A DNA stretch of 64,000 nt, from the NCBI RefSeq assembly GCF_023028225.1, contig NZ_CP095485.1, positions 62,001 through 126,000 of the forward strand, in the 5' to 3' direction. Position numbers and translations under genes: made by a program. Source of the stretch: Halorientalis litorea (GTDB lineage Archaea > Halobacteriota > Halobacteria > Halobacteriales > Haloarculaceae). The notes under the pieces were generated by a model that saw nothing but the letters and a program-made list of their open reading frames with translations, was not told the DNA's origin and searched no databases. Positions 1 to 8,754 of this stretch are shown here, one piece after another (the first letter of the stretch is position 1; each line of letters opens with the position of its first letter).

Positions 1-769
1 TCTGATCGAGTTCTTGAACGATACAGACGTGGCCACCACTGTCCATCTGGGTGAGGACCAGACGCTCAGGGACAGGGTCACCCTGCTTGGTGACACCGGT
101 CGAGACGCCGCGCCAGGCTCCCGTCGTTTCGAGCTCTGGAAGGATCTCATCGTGGAAGCGCTCAGTCTCCTCTGGCGGGTATAACATATCCCAGTGCTCC
201 CCGACTAGCTCGGCGCGGTCACGGTTGTATACGCCAGCATAGGCCTCGTTCATATATTGGTAGACGCCGTCCTCGTCGATGATACCGATCCCCTCTTCGG
301 CGGATTCAATGGCTAGAAACCCCCGCTGGACTTGCGTCTCCGCCCAGTATTTCTCGACGAGATTTTCAATCTTATTCGCGAGGACGGGGTATTCCTCCGT
401 TCCCCCTTTCTGCAAGTACTCGTCGACACCAGCGGTGATAGCTTGACTGGCAATTTCCTCGCTTCCCTTCCCTGTGAACAGGACGAACGGGATCTCGACT
501 CCGTCTTCACGAAGCTTGGTGAGTAGTTCTAAGCCGTCCAAACGTGGCATATCGAAGTCGCTCACGATACAGTCATAGTTCCCATCATCAACCTCATCGA
601 GAACAGCTTCCGGATCAGTAAGCGTCGTCGTCTCGATATTGTCGATTTCTCGCTCCAGGAAGACCGAGGACATATCGACGAGAGACTCATCATCATCAAC
701 GAGTAGCACCGACATAAGACGATGATCGAGATTAAACGGAGCCATCTCACTCAGCGGGGAGGTTGCCAT
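1..769 (-). CDS. Response regulator receiver / PAS domain protein (3' end outside window)
   Basis: The frame is open from 769 to the left edge, so about 256 N-terminal residues are visible and the C-terminus is missing. An N-terminal receiver domain starts near residue 19 (SVLLVDDDES) and carries the phospho-acceptor Asp in CIVSDFDMP. The haloarchaeal-type FVLFTGKGSE block follows, and then a PAS fold (GIGIIDEDGVYQYMNEAYAG). The ATG at 769 was chosen because a TATA-like AATTTATAAT lies about 28 nt upstream, which fits a leaderless transcript. An internal ATG at 715 would start exactly at the receiver and is the alternative. It lies divergent to the receiver-kinase at 910. The missing part may hold more PAS domains and a kinase or HTH output. 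The input signal is unknown. Confidence 0.85.
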   Translation of the reverse strand, partial: MATSPLSEMAPFNLDHRLMSVLLVDDDESLVDMSSVFLEREIDNIETTTLTDPEAVLDEVDDGNYDCIVSDFDMPRLDGLELLTKLREDGVEIPFVLFTGKGSEEIASQAITAGVDEYLQKGGTEEYPVLANKIENLVEKYWAETQVQRGFLAIESAEEGIGIIDEDGVYQYMNEAYAGVYNRDRAELVGEHWDMLYPPEETERFHDEILPELETTGAWRGVSTGVTKQGDPVPERLVLTQMDSGGHVCIVQELDQ

Positions 770-791
770 ACGACAAACACTTCGGCGCAAC

Positions 792-802
792 ATTATAAAT
801 TA
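792..802 (-). promoter_or_regulatory. TATA-like box for the 769 receiver gene
   Basis: The minus strand reads TAATTTATAAT, centred about 28 nt upstream of the ATG at 769. This is the spacing expected of a haloarchaeal leaderless promoter. Confidence 0.55.
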
Positions 803-909
803 AATCCACGAGTATTGGGCATCCACCGCTATATTAAACGTAGATAGTAAGCGAATAAGAAGGGTAGTTCAGGATAACCTCTTTCAAGCTCTGCTTAAAA
901 TAGCCTGAC

Positions 910-3072
910 ATGGCTGACTCTATTCGGGTCCTTCATATCGATGATGAGCCGGATTTTGCGAGTCTCACTGCCGATTTCCTAGAACGAGAGAGCGGCTATT
1001 TTGACGTGGAAACGGAGACGCACGCTACGAAGGGGCTGGAGCGGATACGAAGCGAGGATCTCGATTGTGTCGTCTCAGATCACGATATGCCCTCAATGAC
1101 AGGGATCGAGTTGCTCGAATCAGTACGTGACGAGTACCCTGATCTTCCGTTTATTCTCTTTACTGGGAAGGGCTCAGAGGAGGTTGCGAGCGACGCCATT
1201 TCGGCCGGGGTCACGGACTACCTACAAAAAGAGGGTGGCACAGAGCAGTACACGTTGCTCGCAAATCGAATCGAAAATGCTGTCGAACGCCAGCAGTCAC
1301 AACGAGCCGTCAAAGAGCAAAAACGGCGGCTCGAAACAATCATAAGCAACGTTCCGGGCCTTATCTACAGATGTCGAAACGAGCCAGGATGGCCGATGGA
1401 CGAGGTCGCCGGCGAGTGCGAGGAGCTCGCCGGTTACTCTCCTGGAACAATCGAATCGGGGGGCGTCTCGTGGGGCGAGGACGTTATCCATCCGGACGAC
1501 CAAGAAGAGGTCTGGGATGAGGTCCAGGCAGCGCTCCAAGAGGGTGTGCCGTTTGAACTCACGTATCGAATCGAAACAGCTGACGGGCAGACCAAATGGG
1601 TGTGGGAGCGCGGCCGAAACGTCACGGATTCCGATGGTGAGGTTATTGCGCTTGAAGGATTCATCACAGACATAACAGAGTCGAAACGCCGTGAGCGTCG
1701 CTTTGAAGCAATTTTCAATAACACCTATCAATTCACAGGGCTCCTCAAACCGGACGGAACGATCATCGAGGCAAACGAGGCAGCGCTTTCGTTTGCCGGC
1801 ATCGATCGGAACGAGGTCGTCGGAAAGCCGCTGTGGGAAGGGAAGTGGTTCGAATCAAGCCAGCAAGCGAAAGATGTTGCCCGTGAAGCAGTTGAGACGG
1901 CACAGAACGGCGAGTTATTCCGGGACGAAATCAAAATCCAGGGCGCCAATGAAGAGGCCTTCGTCGACTTCTCCGTTCGACCGGTAACCAACGACGACGG
2001 CGATGTCACATTACTTATTCCAGAAGGGCGTAACATATCCGAATTAAAGGAGCGTGAACAGACTTTGCGCGAGCAGGAACACCAATTTGAGGCGATTTTT
2101 AACGATCCAAACCTCCTCGTCGGTCTTCTTGACACCGACGGCACAGTTGAAGACATAAACGAAATAGCGCTCGAGTACGTCGACGCATCACGAGAAGATA
2201 TCGTCGGCAACCCGTTCTGGGAAACGCCTTGGTGGACCGACGATTATCGAGCGGCGGTCAAACAGTGGGTCGCTGAGGCAGCCGACGGAGAGTACGTCGA
2301 GTACGAGGCAGATCACCCGACAGAAGACGGTGGAAAGGCCACTGTCGAGGGGAATTTCCGACCGGTTACTGACGATGACGGAACTGCCTCCCGTATCATC
2401 GTCTCCGCGAAAGACGTCACACAACGACGGCGCCGAGAACGCGAATTGAAACGACGCAACGAGCAGTTCGATGAATTCGCGAGTTTCGTTTCACACGACC
2501 TCCAAAGCCCGGTTTCAACGGTTCAAGGACGTTTGGAATTAGCTCTTCAGACAGGAGAGATGGAACACGTCGAAAAGGCAGCTGAGGCGATCGACCGCGT
2601 CGACGAGTTACGCGATGATCTCGTGACGACGCTTCGAACGGGAGAAATCGTTTCGGGAACGGAGCGCATCGAGTTGGAATCCGTGCTGGACGACGTTTGG
2701 ACTGCGGTCGATCCGCCACAGACCGCCTCAGTAACGGTCGAAGAAGGGACACGGATCGAGGCAGACACCGATGCCCTCCAACGGATGCTCGAGAACCTCG
2801 TGGGCAATTCAATCGAACACGGTCCCGACGACGTTACAATTCAAATAGGAGAATTCGAATCCGGGTTCTATTACGAGGATAGCGGTCCCGGTATCGACCC
2901 CGAACTTCGGGACCGGATTTTCACACCGGGGTTCTCGACGAAGAACGGAGAAGAAGGTATCGGGATGGGGATGGCAAGTGTTCGTCAAATCGTGCTCGCC
3001 CACGGGTGGGAAATTCATATCAAAGGTGGAAAGCACCTTGATGGAGTCCGATTCGAAATCACCGACTCGTAG
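910..3072 (+). CDS. Hybrid receiver-PAS-PAS-PAS-histidine kinase
   Basis: A soluble sensor kinase of 720 aa with no membrane segments. Residues 1-125 are a receiver domain with phospho-acceptor D57 in VVSDHDMP, followed by FILFTGKGSEE. Three PAS/PAC units lie at roughly 145-260, 265-385 and 390-510; the first ends in the PAC-like GFITDITESKRR. A HisKA domain near 525-590 holds the phospho-accepting His in FVSHDLQSP. The HATPase domain (about 610-718) shows the N-box MLENLVGNSIEHG, the G1 box DSGPGID and the G2-like GIGMGMA. Receiver-first architecture is common in haloarchaea and suggests phosphorelay input from another kinase plus cytoplasmic PAS sensing. It lies divergent to the receiver gene ending the window and is followed by a second kinase at 3171. 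The ligand cannot be read from sequence. Confidence 0.9.
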   Translation: MADSIRVLHIDDEPDFASLTADFLERESGYFDVETETHATKGLERIRSEDLDCVVSDHDMPSMTGIELLESVRDEYPDLPFILFTGKGSEEVASDAISAGVTDYLQKEGGTEQYTLLANRIENAVERQQSQRAVKEQKRRLETIISNVPGLIYRCRNEPGWPMDEVAGECEELAGYSPGTIESGGVSWGEDVIHPDDQEEVWDEVQAALQEGVPFELTYRIETADGQTKWVWERGRNVTDSDGEVIALEGFITDITESKRRERRFEAIFNNTYQFTGLLKPDGTIIEANEAALSFAGIDRNEVVGKPLWEGKWFESSQQAKDVAREAVETAQNGELFRDEIKIQGANEEAFVDFSVRPVTNDDGDVTLLIPEGRNISELKEREQTLREQEHQFEAIFNDPNLLVGLLDTDGTVEDINEIALEYVDASREDIVGNPFWETPWWTDDYRAAVKQWVAEAADGEYVEYEADHPTEDGGKATVEGNFRPVTDDDGTASRIIVSAKDVTQRRRRERELKRRNEQFDEFASFVSHDLQSPVSTVQGRLELALQTGEMEHVEKAAEAIDRVDELRDDLVTTLRTGEIVSGTERIELESVLDDVWTAVDPPQTASVTVEEGTRIEADTDALQRMLENLVGNSIEHGPDDVTIQIGEFESGFYYEDSGPGIDPELRDRIFTPGFSTKNGEEGIGMGMASVRQIVLAHGWEIHIKGGKHLDGVRFEITDS

Positions 3073-3170
3073 TCCTCGGCGGATCTCCATTTTGGGTCAA
3101 AGGCAAATCCCACGAAGAGAACAACAATGTGAACAAGCGTTAACCGGGAACCACTATTAGGAAACTGAAG

Positions 3171-4193
3171 ATGGAATCTCCTCCTCCGCTTGTCAACGGC
3201 GACGATTTCTATCAGACGCTTGTAGAAAACGCAGCCGAGGGGATGCTAACAATCGATGAACAGAGCAATATCGTTTATGCGAATCCGGCTGTTAAGGATA
3301 TTCTCGGGTATTCTCCTGACGAATTGATCGGAAGTTCTAAAATGAAAATCATTCCAGAGCGTCTAGAACCCGTCCATTCCGCAGCTCTTGAATCATATGT
3401 TGACTCTGGTGAGCGAAATATCGACTGGGACGGGATAGAACTCCCCGCGCTTCACAAGGACGGACACGAGGTTCCAACGCTGATCAGTCTTCGTGAACAC
3501 GAACACGACGGTGATCGGTATTTTACGGGCATCATTCGAGACATCACGGAGCGACGGAGACGGGAGAACCAGCTACAGGATCAGAAAGAACGGTTGGACG
3601 AGTTTGCTGACATTCTCACACACGACATCCGAAATCCACTCTCTGTTGCCCAAGGCTACACCGAAATCGCTCAAGAGAACCACGAGAGTCCGGAACTAAA
3701 GAAAGTCTCAGAGTCGTTATCTCGGATAGATGATCTGGTAGAGGATGTCCTGGAACTGTCCAAGGCGGGTCGCTCGATTGGTGAAACAGAGTCAATTGAT
3801 GTTGAAGACTGCATCTACGAATCATGGGATAGCGTTGAAACCCGCCGGGCTACGTTACGGGTCGACGATGAACTCGGGTCAATAACTGCGGATAAGAGCC
3901 GCTTCCAAGAGCTGCTGGGGAACCTTTTTCGGAACTCAATCGATCACGGTGGCGAGGATGTCACAGTTCGTGTGGGATCTCTCTCCGAGGGGCCGGGTCT
4001 ATACGTCGCAGATAATGGACCAGGAATTTCAAAATCGGTCCGATCAGATGTGTTTGAACACGGCTATTCGACGAATCAAGAGGGGACCGGCTATGGACTC
4101 TCGATAGTACACCAAATTGTCGAAGCGCACGGGTGGAAGATCAACATCACGGGAAGTTCCGAGGGTGGAGCACGGTTCGAAGTCACTTGGTGA
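3171..4193 (+). CDS. PAS domain sensor histidine kinase
   Basis: A soluble histidine kinase of 340 aa. An N-terminal PAS domain (about 10-130) carries GMLTIDEQSNIVYANPA and ends in the PAC-type IIRDITERR. HisKA follows with the phospho-accepting H151 in ILTHDIRNPL. The HATPase_c domain shows ELLGNLFRNSIDHGG (N-box), DNGPGI (G1) and GTGYGLSIV (G2), so it looks catalytically complete. It lies about 100 bp after the hybrid kinase on the same strand and may be co-transcribed with it. The partner regulator is not obvious. The truncated receiver protein at the left edge and the receiver of the 910 kinase are candidates. Confidence 0.9.
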   Translation: MESPPPLVNGDDFYQTLVENAAEGMLTIDEQSNIVYANPAVKDILGYSPDELIGSSKMKIIPERLEPVHSAALESYVDSGERNIDWDGIELPALHKDGHEVPTLISLREHEHDGDRYFTGIIRDITERRRRENQLQDQKERLDEFADILTHDIRNPLSVAQGYTEIAQENHESPELKKVSESLSRIDDLVEDVLELSKAGRSIGETESIDVEDCIYESWDSVETRRATLRVDDELGSITADKSRFQELLGNLFRNSIDHGGEDVTVRVGSLSEGPGLYVADNGPGISKSVRSDVFEHGYSTNQEGTGYGLSIVHQIVEAHGWKINITGSSEGGARFEVTW

Positions 4194-4230
4194 AGTACGA
4201 AGATTTCCTCTCTAAAGAAAGAAATATACT

Positions 4231-4260
4231 GTTTTTCAGGGGTCGGGATGGGTGAGCCCC
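4231..4260 (+). promoter_or_regulatory. Element B copy 1 (T-run plus hairpin)
   Basis: A GTTTTT run is followed by a GC-rich inverted repeat (AGGGGT ... GAGCCCC) around CGGGATGGGTG. It ends 20 nt before the ATG at 4280. It belongs to the 12-copy family described in the findings. Confidence 0.6.
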
Positions 4261-4279
4261 GCCGTAGGCTCGTGATTCG

Positions 4280-4696
4280 ATGACCTCAGACGACGACCCG
4301 TTTCACGACTGCGAGTTGGATGCTGAGGCGATCCTCGGGACACACACCTTCGAAGACGTCCTGTTCACCGACGAGACGGAAACCCCGGTGAACGTGCTCA
4401 CCGGCGAGACACCGGCACATTCGCAAGCAACCGTCGAGGAAGCGAAGGAGTTCGCTGGGAGTATCGACACGGAGACGCCCCAGATCGCGCTCCCCGCATC
4501 CGTCGAGTCGCAGGTCGAAACACAGAGCAAGCCCTACACGGCGGCCGCATTCTTCCACTTCAAGGCAACTGGCTCGCTCGAACGCCACCGTGCTTACCAC
4601 GCCGCCTACGAGTCGGACGCGTTCGCGGTCGACTTCGAGGCCGACTACGAATCGGGCGACCTGACTATCACTGTCGAACGAGCGGACGAGGCCTGA
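4280..4696 (+). CDS. Hypothetical haloarchaeal protein, 138 aa
   Basis: An acidic soluble protein with no recognised domain. Visible landmarks are an acidic N-terminus (MTSDDDPFHDCELDAE), a central TGETPAHSQATVEEAKEF and a C-terminal alpha-beta stretch (YTAAAFFHFKATGS...VDFEADYESGDLTITVERADEA). Codon use matches the neighbours, and the ATG follows element B closely, which supports a real gene. It is the first of three small genes in one direction (4280, 4800, 5295). No function is assigned. Confidence 0.7.
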   Translation: MTSDDDPFHDCELDAEAILGTHTFEDVLFTDETETPVNVLTGETPAHSQATVEEAKEFAGSIDTETPQIALPASVESQVETQSKPYTAAAFFHFKATGSLERHRAYHAAYESDAFAVDFEADYESGDLTITVERADEA

Positions 4697-4717
4697 GAAT
4701 CCGCGGTCACGAGCAGG

Positions 4718-4748
4718 TTTTTCGAGCGCCGGCGATGGGTGCCGGCGC
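4718..4748 (+). promoter_or_regulatory. Element B copy 2
   Basis: TTTTT is followed by GAGCGCCGGC-GATGGGT-GCCGGCGC, a near-perfect hairpin. It lies 52 nt before the ATG at 4800 (25 nt before the alternative GTG at 4773). Confidence 0.6.
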
Positions 4749-4799
4749 AGCTGGAGCGAGCAACGACCCCCGGTGCGTCGGCGTTTCGAGGTGTTCGAG

Positions 4800-5291
4800 A
4801 TGCACATGGTAATTTACGCACTGGTAGAGGCATCGACGCACGACGACGCCCTGGCCACCGGAAAGTCAGTGTTCGACCGCTTGGTCGGCGCGGACCCACA
4901 CGCCGGCGCCGTCTTCGATTACTATGTGACCTTCGACGAGGAGGACACGTCCGTTGCGGGGAAGGCGCGATGGGGGGAGTTGCCGACGGCAGCCCCCGTC
5001 GACTCCGACGACGGCCGGGATCTCCTCGAGCGTGGCTGGGAGGCGACGAAGGCGGAATTCGAGCGTAATCTCGACCGGGTGAAGGAGGCCATCGAGGAGC
5101 TCTCCGACGAGGAGATCATGCGCGACGAGGACCTCGCGCGGCACGCCTTCCACCAGGTCGGTGCGTACGACGGCCCAACGATCTTCCTGTACACCGAACA
5201 CGGAACCGGCATTCGCCACCGTGGACAGTTGGATCGACTCCTCGAGGAGAGTGAAGAGCTCTGGATCGTGCCCGCTGACGTCCACTTCTGA
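4800..5291 (+). CDS. Hypothetical protein, 163 aa
   Basis: Starts MHMVIYALVEAS, whose hydrophobic strand is a natural N-terminus. An in-frame GTG at 4773 would add nine Arg-rich residues and seems less likely. The protein is acidic with a long charged helical middle (RDLLERGWEATKAEFERNLDRV, then EAIEELSDEEIM) and a C-terminal alpha-beta part (GPTIFLYTEHGTGIRHRGQL). No catalytic motif is recognised. Only 3 nt separate it from the zinc-ribbon gene at 5295, so the two are probably one transcript. The function is unknown. Confidence 0.7.
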   Translation: MHMVIYALVEASTHDDALATGKSVFDRLVGADPHAGAVFDYYVTFDEEDTSVAGKARWGELPTAAPVDSDDGRDLLERGWEATKAEFERNLDRVKEAIEELSDEEIMRDEDLARHAFHQVGAYDGPTIFLYTEHGTGIRHRGQLDRLLEESEELWIVPADVHF

Positions 5292-5294
5292 ACA

Positions 5295-5663
5295 ATGCCC
5301 CGCATCACCAACTGGCGACGCGAGTGCCGCTCGCCGACGCTCGCGTATCGGAACACCGAGACCGGTGCGCGAGCCGTCCTGCATCGAGCGCCAGATTCGT
5401 ATCGGTACAAATGGCGTGGAGCAATCCTCGTCGACGGCTACCCAGTGTGGTCGCGGGGGTACGAGACGAAAGACGCGACGGCGTTCCGTGACGAGCTCCG
5501 GGAGCGTCCCGCTCCGGACCTCAGCTGTCCGGAGTGTCCGAACGAGGACGTTCGTGTCGGCGAGAAAGCGGCAGACGGAGCGAAAGTCCAGCGGTGGTAC
5601 GACTGCCCGGACTGTGGGTACGAAGCCCCCTCACGCATCATCTACGGGCGGAGTACGCCGTAA
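5295..5663 (+). CDS. Small zinc-ribbon protein, 122 aa
   Basis: The N-terminal half is basic and aromatic (YRYKWRGAILVDGYPVWSRGYETKDATAFRDEL). The C-terminal half is a zinc ribbon with two Cys pairs, LSCPECPNEDV and DCPDCGYE, resembling the TFIIS/RPA12 type of ribbon. That architecture suggests nucleic-acid or polymerase binding but no specific role. It is coupled to the gene ending at 5291. Confidence 0.7.
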   Translation: MPRITNWRRECRSPTLAYRNTETGARAVLHRAPDSYRYKWRGAILVDGYPVWSRGYETKDATAFRDELRERPAPDLSCPECPNEDVRVGEKAADGAKVQRWYDCPDCGYEAPSRIIYGRSTP

Positions 5664-5796
5664 CTCAGGGCTTGACTCCGAGAGTGAAGGCCGTACATTC
5701 CGCTAAGGAACGGGTGTGCGTGGTTTGTCTGCTTCTCACATATATGGAGGGTCAGCCACCGAGCCAATTAAGTATATCCAAAAGATATACATCGAT

Positions 5797-5952
5797 ATGG
5801 CGAATCGATTTCAAATCGACGGCGAGGAAGTTCTCGACGGCCAAGTCAAGGAGTTCGGGAACAGCGCCCACGTCACCGTCCCCAAACGCTGGCGTGGGGC
5901 TGACGTGAAAGTCGTCCGTACCTCAGAACCAACCAAACAAGACGAAGAATGA
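5797..5952 (+). CDS. DUF2080-type transposon-associated protein
   Basis: 51 aa, with the AbrB-like core VLDGQVKEFGNSAHVTVPKRW typical of small proteins encoded directly upstream of haloarchaeal IS1341-type tnpB genes. The ATG at 5797 is preceded by ATATCCAAAAGATATAC, a short inverted repeat that could be an operator or part of the element end. The stop overlaps the start of the tnpB remnant by 4 nt (ATGA). It probably regulates tnpB expression. The partner is broken, so this gene is a leftover of an inactive element. Confidence 0.75.
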   Translation: MANRFQIDGEEVLDGQVKEFGNSAHVTVPKRWRGADVKVVRTSEPTKQDEE

Positions 5953-6467
5953 CTGATTCACAGGCTCTCATCAAGACGCTGGACTTCCAGCTCGACATCC
6001 AGAGCGACAATGAGATCCTGCTGTACGACGCCACCCTCGAAGCGAGGTCGGTATACAACCAATCTATCCGACTCGCTAAGAAAGGTGTGGATTGGGGCGC
6101 CATCCCCGATCGCGTGGCCGAGGACGCCAGCCTCGTGAAAAACACGATACAGCGCGTCGTCGCCAAAGCACTCGGTGCGATGGAGAACTACTACGAGTAT
6201 GACGACTACAACAAACCCAGCCACACCAAAGATGGAACGTACCCGCTCCGGGCGAACTACGAGGAGGGGTACAACTTGTTCCTTACCGACGACGGCGACG
6301 TGGCGTTCCGGATCAGCGCGAAGCCCTACAAGCACGTCAAGGGCGTCCTCGATGGTGACGACGCTCATCTCGACATTCTCAAGACCGCACTTGAAAGCGA
6401 TGCATGGACGATTGGGACGGCGGAAGCCCTGTTCCGAAACGGCAACGCCGAGCTGCACGTCAACGTA
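5949..6467 (+). pseudogene. tnpB: 5' fragment of IS1341-type tnpB, cut by IS630
   Basis: About 173 residues of the N-terminal, RNA-binding part of a TnpB-type protein (MTDSQALIKTLDFQLDIQ ... FRNGNAELHVNVT). The frame runs into the left inverted repeat of the IS630 element at 6468. The RuvC nuclease half is absent. The other side of the IS630 element does not resume tnpB but shows ISH3 transposase coding sequence, so the missing 3' part was lost rather than merely split. Confidence 0.75.
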
Positions 6468-7531
6468 ACTATAGTAACCGTTAGAACTTTTTGCTCGGAG
6501 ACTGTTGTAAGAGATAGTGGAACATCTCGACGAGATCTCTGTCGAGGAACTGCAAGACGCTCTTGACAATGTGGACGGAAAAAAGCCGACACAACGGCTC
6601 TTAGCCGCAATCGCGTACAAGAACGGTGTAACTCAGACCGAGCTATCCGAGTGGTACGATGTTCAGCGGCGGACGATCTACAGCTGGCTCACGCGACTCG
6701 ACACTGACGAGTCGCTTGAGCGAGCCGTTTCTGACGATAAGCGAACTGGGAGAAAGAGAAAACTCTCAGAATCACAGCAAGAAAAATTCGAAGAAACCGT
6801 TCACGAACCACCTGAAGAGGTCGGGATCGACGCGCCGGCGTGGACGCCGGCGCTTGCCCAAGAGTATCTCGAAGAAACGTACGGTGTCGAGTATTCAATC
6901 CCGAGTTGTCGGCGGTTGCTGAAAGAAGCGGGATTGAGCTACCAGAAACCACGCCGTTCAGCCGCCGAAGCCGACGACAACGAGCAAGAAGCGTTTCACG
7001 AGAAGCTCAAAAAAAGCGGCGGGAAATGGACGCCACCGTAGTCTGTATCGACCAAACCAAGAAATCTGTGCAAGTTGAGCCGCGGGCCGCGTGGTTTCCG
7101 CAGGGCACGCGGCCCTCGGTCGAGCTTTCAGGCCAACGTGATTGGACGTGTCTGCTGGGCGCGATCACCGAGGACGGTGATCGCTTTTTCTCTCGGTTCA
7201 CCGAGTACGTCACGGCCGAACACGCGAAACATTTCATTTTAGCGTTATGCCAAGAATTCGAAGATGACTTGCTCGTGGTGCTGGATTGTGCGCCATACTT
7301 CCAGGCGTCAGCCCGTCACGGACCTGGCGGCCCGTGACGATCTCGCCTTCGTGACGTTACCGTCGTATTCGCCGGAGCTGAATCTTGTCGAGGAGTGCTG
7401 GAGACAGCTTCAAGCGTCGCTTAGCAACCGCTTCTTTGACTCACTCGACGAGCTGACGACTGCGATTGATACAGCTCTTGACCAACTCTCCATTCCAAAA
7501 GTAAGCAACTATTTCTAATCGCTACTATAGT
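6468..7531 (+). mobile_element. IS630-family insertion sequence (inactive)
   Basis: The terminal inverted repeats are ACTATAGTAACCGTTAGAAC on the left and, read inward from the right, ACTATAGTAGCGATTAGAAA. They match at about 21 of 27 positions. The element is 1,064 bp and encloses one frameshifted DDE transposase gene. No clean TA duplication is visible, and the flanks belong to two different elements, so its ends probably took part in a deletion or recombination. Confidence 0.75.
6517..7518 (+). pseudogene. IS630 transposase, split over three reading segments
   Basis: Segment 1 (from GTG 6517) has an N-terminal HTH (TQTELSEWYDVQRRTIYSWL). It shifts -1 at a run of seven A residues near 7010-7016 into segment 2, which holds VVCIDQTKKS with the first catalytic Asp and LVVLDCAPYF with the second. 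A +1 shift caused by one extra C at 7312-7314 (between FQASA and VTDLAARDD) leads to segment 3 with SYSPELNLVEECW and the catalytic Glu. The A7 shift could be programmed. The second lies in no slippery sequence and looks like an inactivating lesion. Confidence 0.75.
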
Positions 7532-7700
7532 GAATTTCCTGTTGCGGAATCTGTGGCTGATTGCCCGCTGGAGCGGGCGAGCATTACCCGTCTGCTTTGA
7601 GGTATTCCGGAGGTGGATCAACCACGCTCTCGACGAGATGCTTCGTCGGAAGTGGGAAGTATCGACCAATGGTGTCGGGGTTCCTGTGATGTATAGCCTA
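7530..7700 (+). pseudogene. ISH3-family transposase C-terminal remnant
   Basis: The frame reads NFLLRNLWLIARW ... RRWINHALDEMLRRKWEVSTNGVGVP, which resembles the conserved C-terminus of ISH3-family haloarchaeal transposases. The rest of the gene is missing; the fragment begins right at the IS630 right end. The following 190 bp to the IclR gene show no clear coding sequence. Confidence 0.55.
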
Positions 7701-7889
7701 CTGGACGGGGGCTCGGTCACTCCGCACCCAGCTGTGGCTCTCTGGAGAGCGACCCCTTCGACTCTCGCATGTGAGGGCTGTGCTCTCACTACTGTGAGAC
7801 CACCGTCTCCGCGTCCATCGTCCAAGTCTCTGGGAGGATCTCGCCTCTCTTCCTTGGGAGATCGTGTCAGCCATCAGGGACGATGTGAA

Positions 7890-8639
7890 CTACTGATAAT
7901 GGAGTTCGACTTCAATAACATTTGCGGCCTCTAACAAAGAGTCAATAATATCCTTCTGGTGTGAATTCTTAGCAGGGACATACATCGATATTGCGCCCGT
8001 AACTTCTCCACTCTCTGAGTCCGTGATTGCTGTTCCTATTCCTTGTAATCCGATACCAATCTCCTCGTGATCAACTGCATATTCTTGGTTTCTTATGTCT
8101 GTCAGTTCGCTTTGTAACTCATCTTCATCAGTAATAGTCTGGTCAGTCACCGCTACAAGCCCCCGCGATTCAATAATATTCTCTACTTTTTCTTCCGGGG
8201 AATGGGCGAGAATCGCTTTTCCAGGTGCAGCTGAATGAAGAAGAAAATGTGTTCCCTCGTGGGTTAGTGCATTCTGCATATTCTCTCCGCTTACCGTATA
8301 AAGGACAACACCGTATCCACGTTCTTCGATGGTCAATACTACTGGTGCACCTTTTGAGGTAGCGAGATCTCTAAGTACCGGCCTAGCCGTTCGAAACAAC
8401 TCATTTCTTTTTCGCAGATTTCCTCCCAGATTCAAAAATTGGTGACTCAGACAATATTCCCCATTCGTGTTGATGACATAACCTTCCTCTGTGAGGGTCC
8501 GTAAGTAATCGTGGACAGTACTTCGGTTCATCTCTAACTCATCAGCAATCTTCGTAGCTGTTAGATTGCCGGACGCCGAGAGTAATTGGATTATATCGAA
8601 TGCGGTTCGGACCGACTTTATCGAGTTTGAGGGAGTCAT
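7890..8639 (-). CDS. IclR-family transcriptional regulator
   Basis: 249 aa from the ATG at 8639. An N-terminal winged HTH (SVRTAFDIIQLLSA...TATKIADELEMNRSTVHDYL) is followed by the IclR effector domain with GTHFLLHSAAPGKAILAHSP and a C-terminal GIGLQGIGTAITDSESGEVTGAISM. The start was chosen over an upstream ATG (8687) because a TATA-like AATTAAATAC sits 27 nt upstream of it. IclR regulators usually control catabolic genes through small organic acids or CoA esters. The nearest candidate target is the acyl-CoA cluster beginning at 12.2 kb, now separated from it by several insertion sequences. This link is inferred. Confidence 0.88.
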   Translation of the reverse strand: MTPSNSIKSVRTAFDIIQLLSASGNLTATKIADELEMNRSTVHDYLRTLTEEGYVINTNGEYCLSHQFLNLGGNLRKRNELFRTARPVLRDLATSKGAPVVLTIEERGYGVVLYTVSGENMQNALTHEGTHFLLHSAAPGKAILAHSPEEKVENIIESRGLVAVTDQTITDEDELQSELTDIRNQEYAVDHEEIGIGLQGIGTAITDSESGEVTGAISMYVPAKNSHQKDIIDSLLEAANVIEVELHYQ

Positions 8640-8660
8640 GTGTGAGTCTATCAATGGTGA

Positions 8661-8670
8661 GTATTTAATT
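8661..8670 (-). promoter_or_regulatory. TATA-like box of the IclR gene
   Basis: AATTAAATAC on the minus strand, centred about 27 nt upstream of the ATG at 8639. It fixes the preferred start. Confidence 0.5.
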
Positions 8671-8754
8671 GTTGGTAATGTCGACAAGATAGTGTTGAGA
8701 TACTTGAGTTCAAACGTTAGATGGGGTATAAATATCTAGTAACAGCAGACGGCG

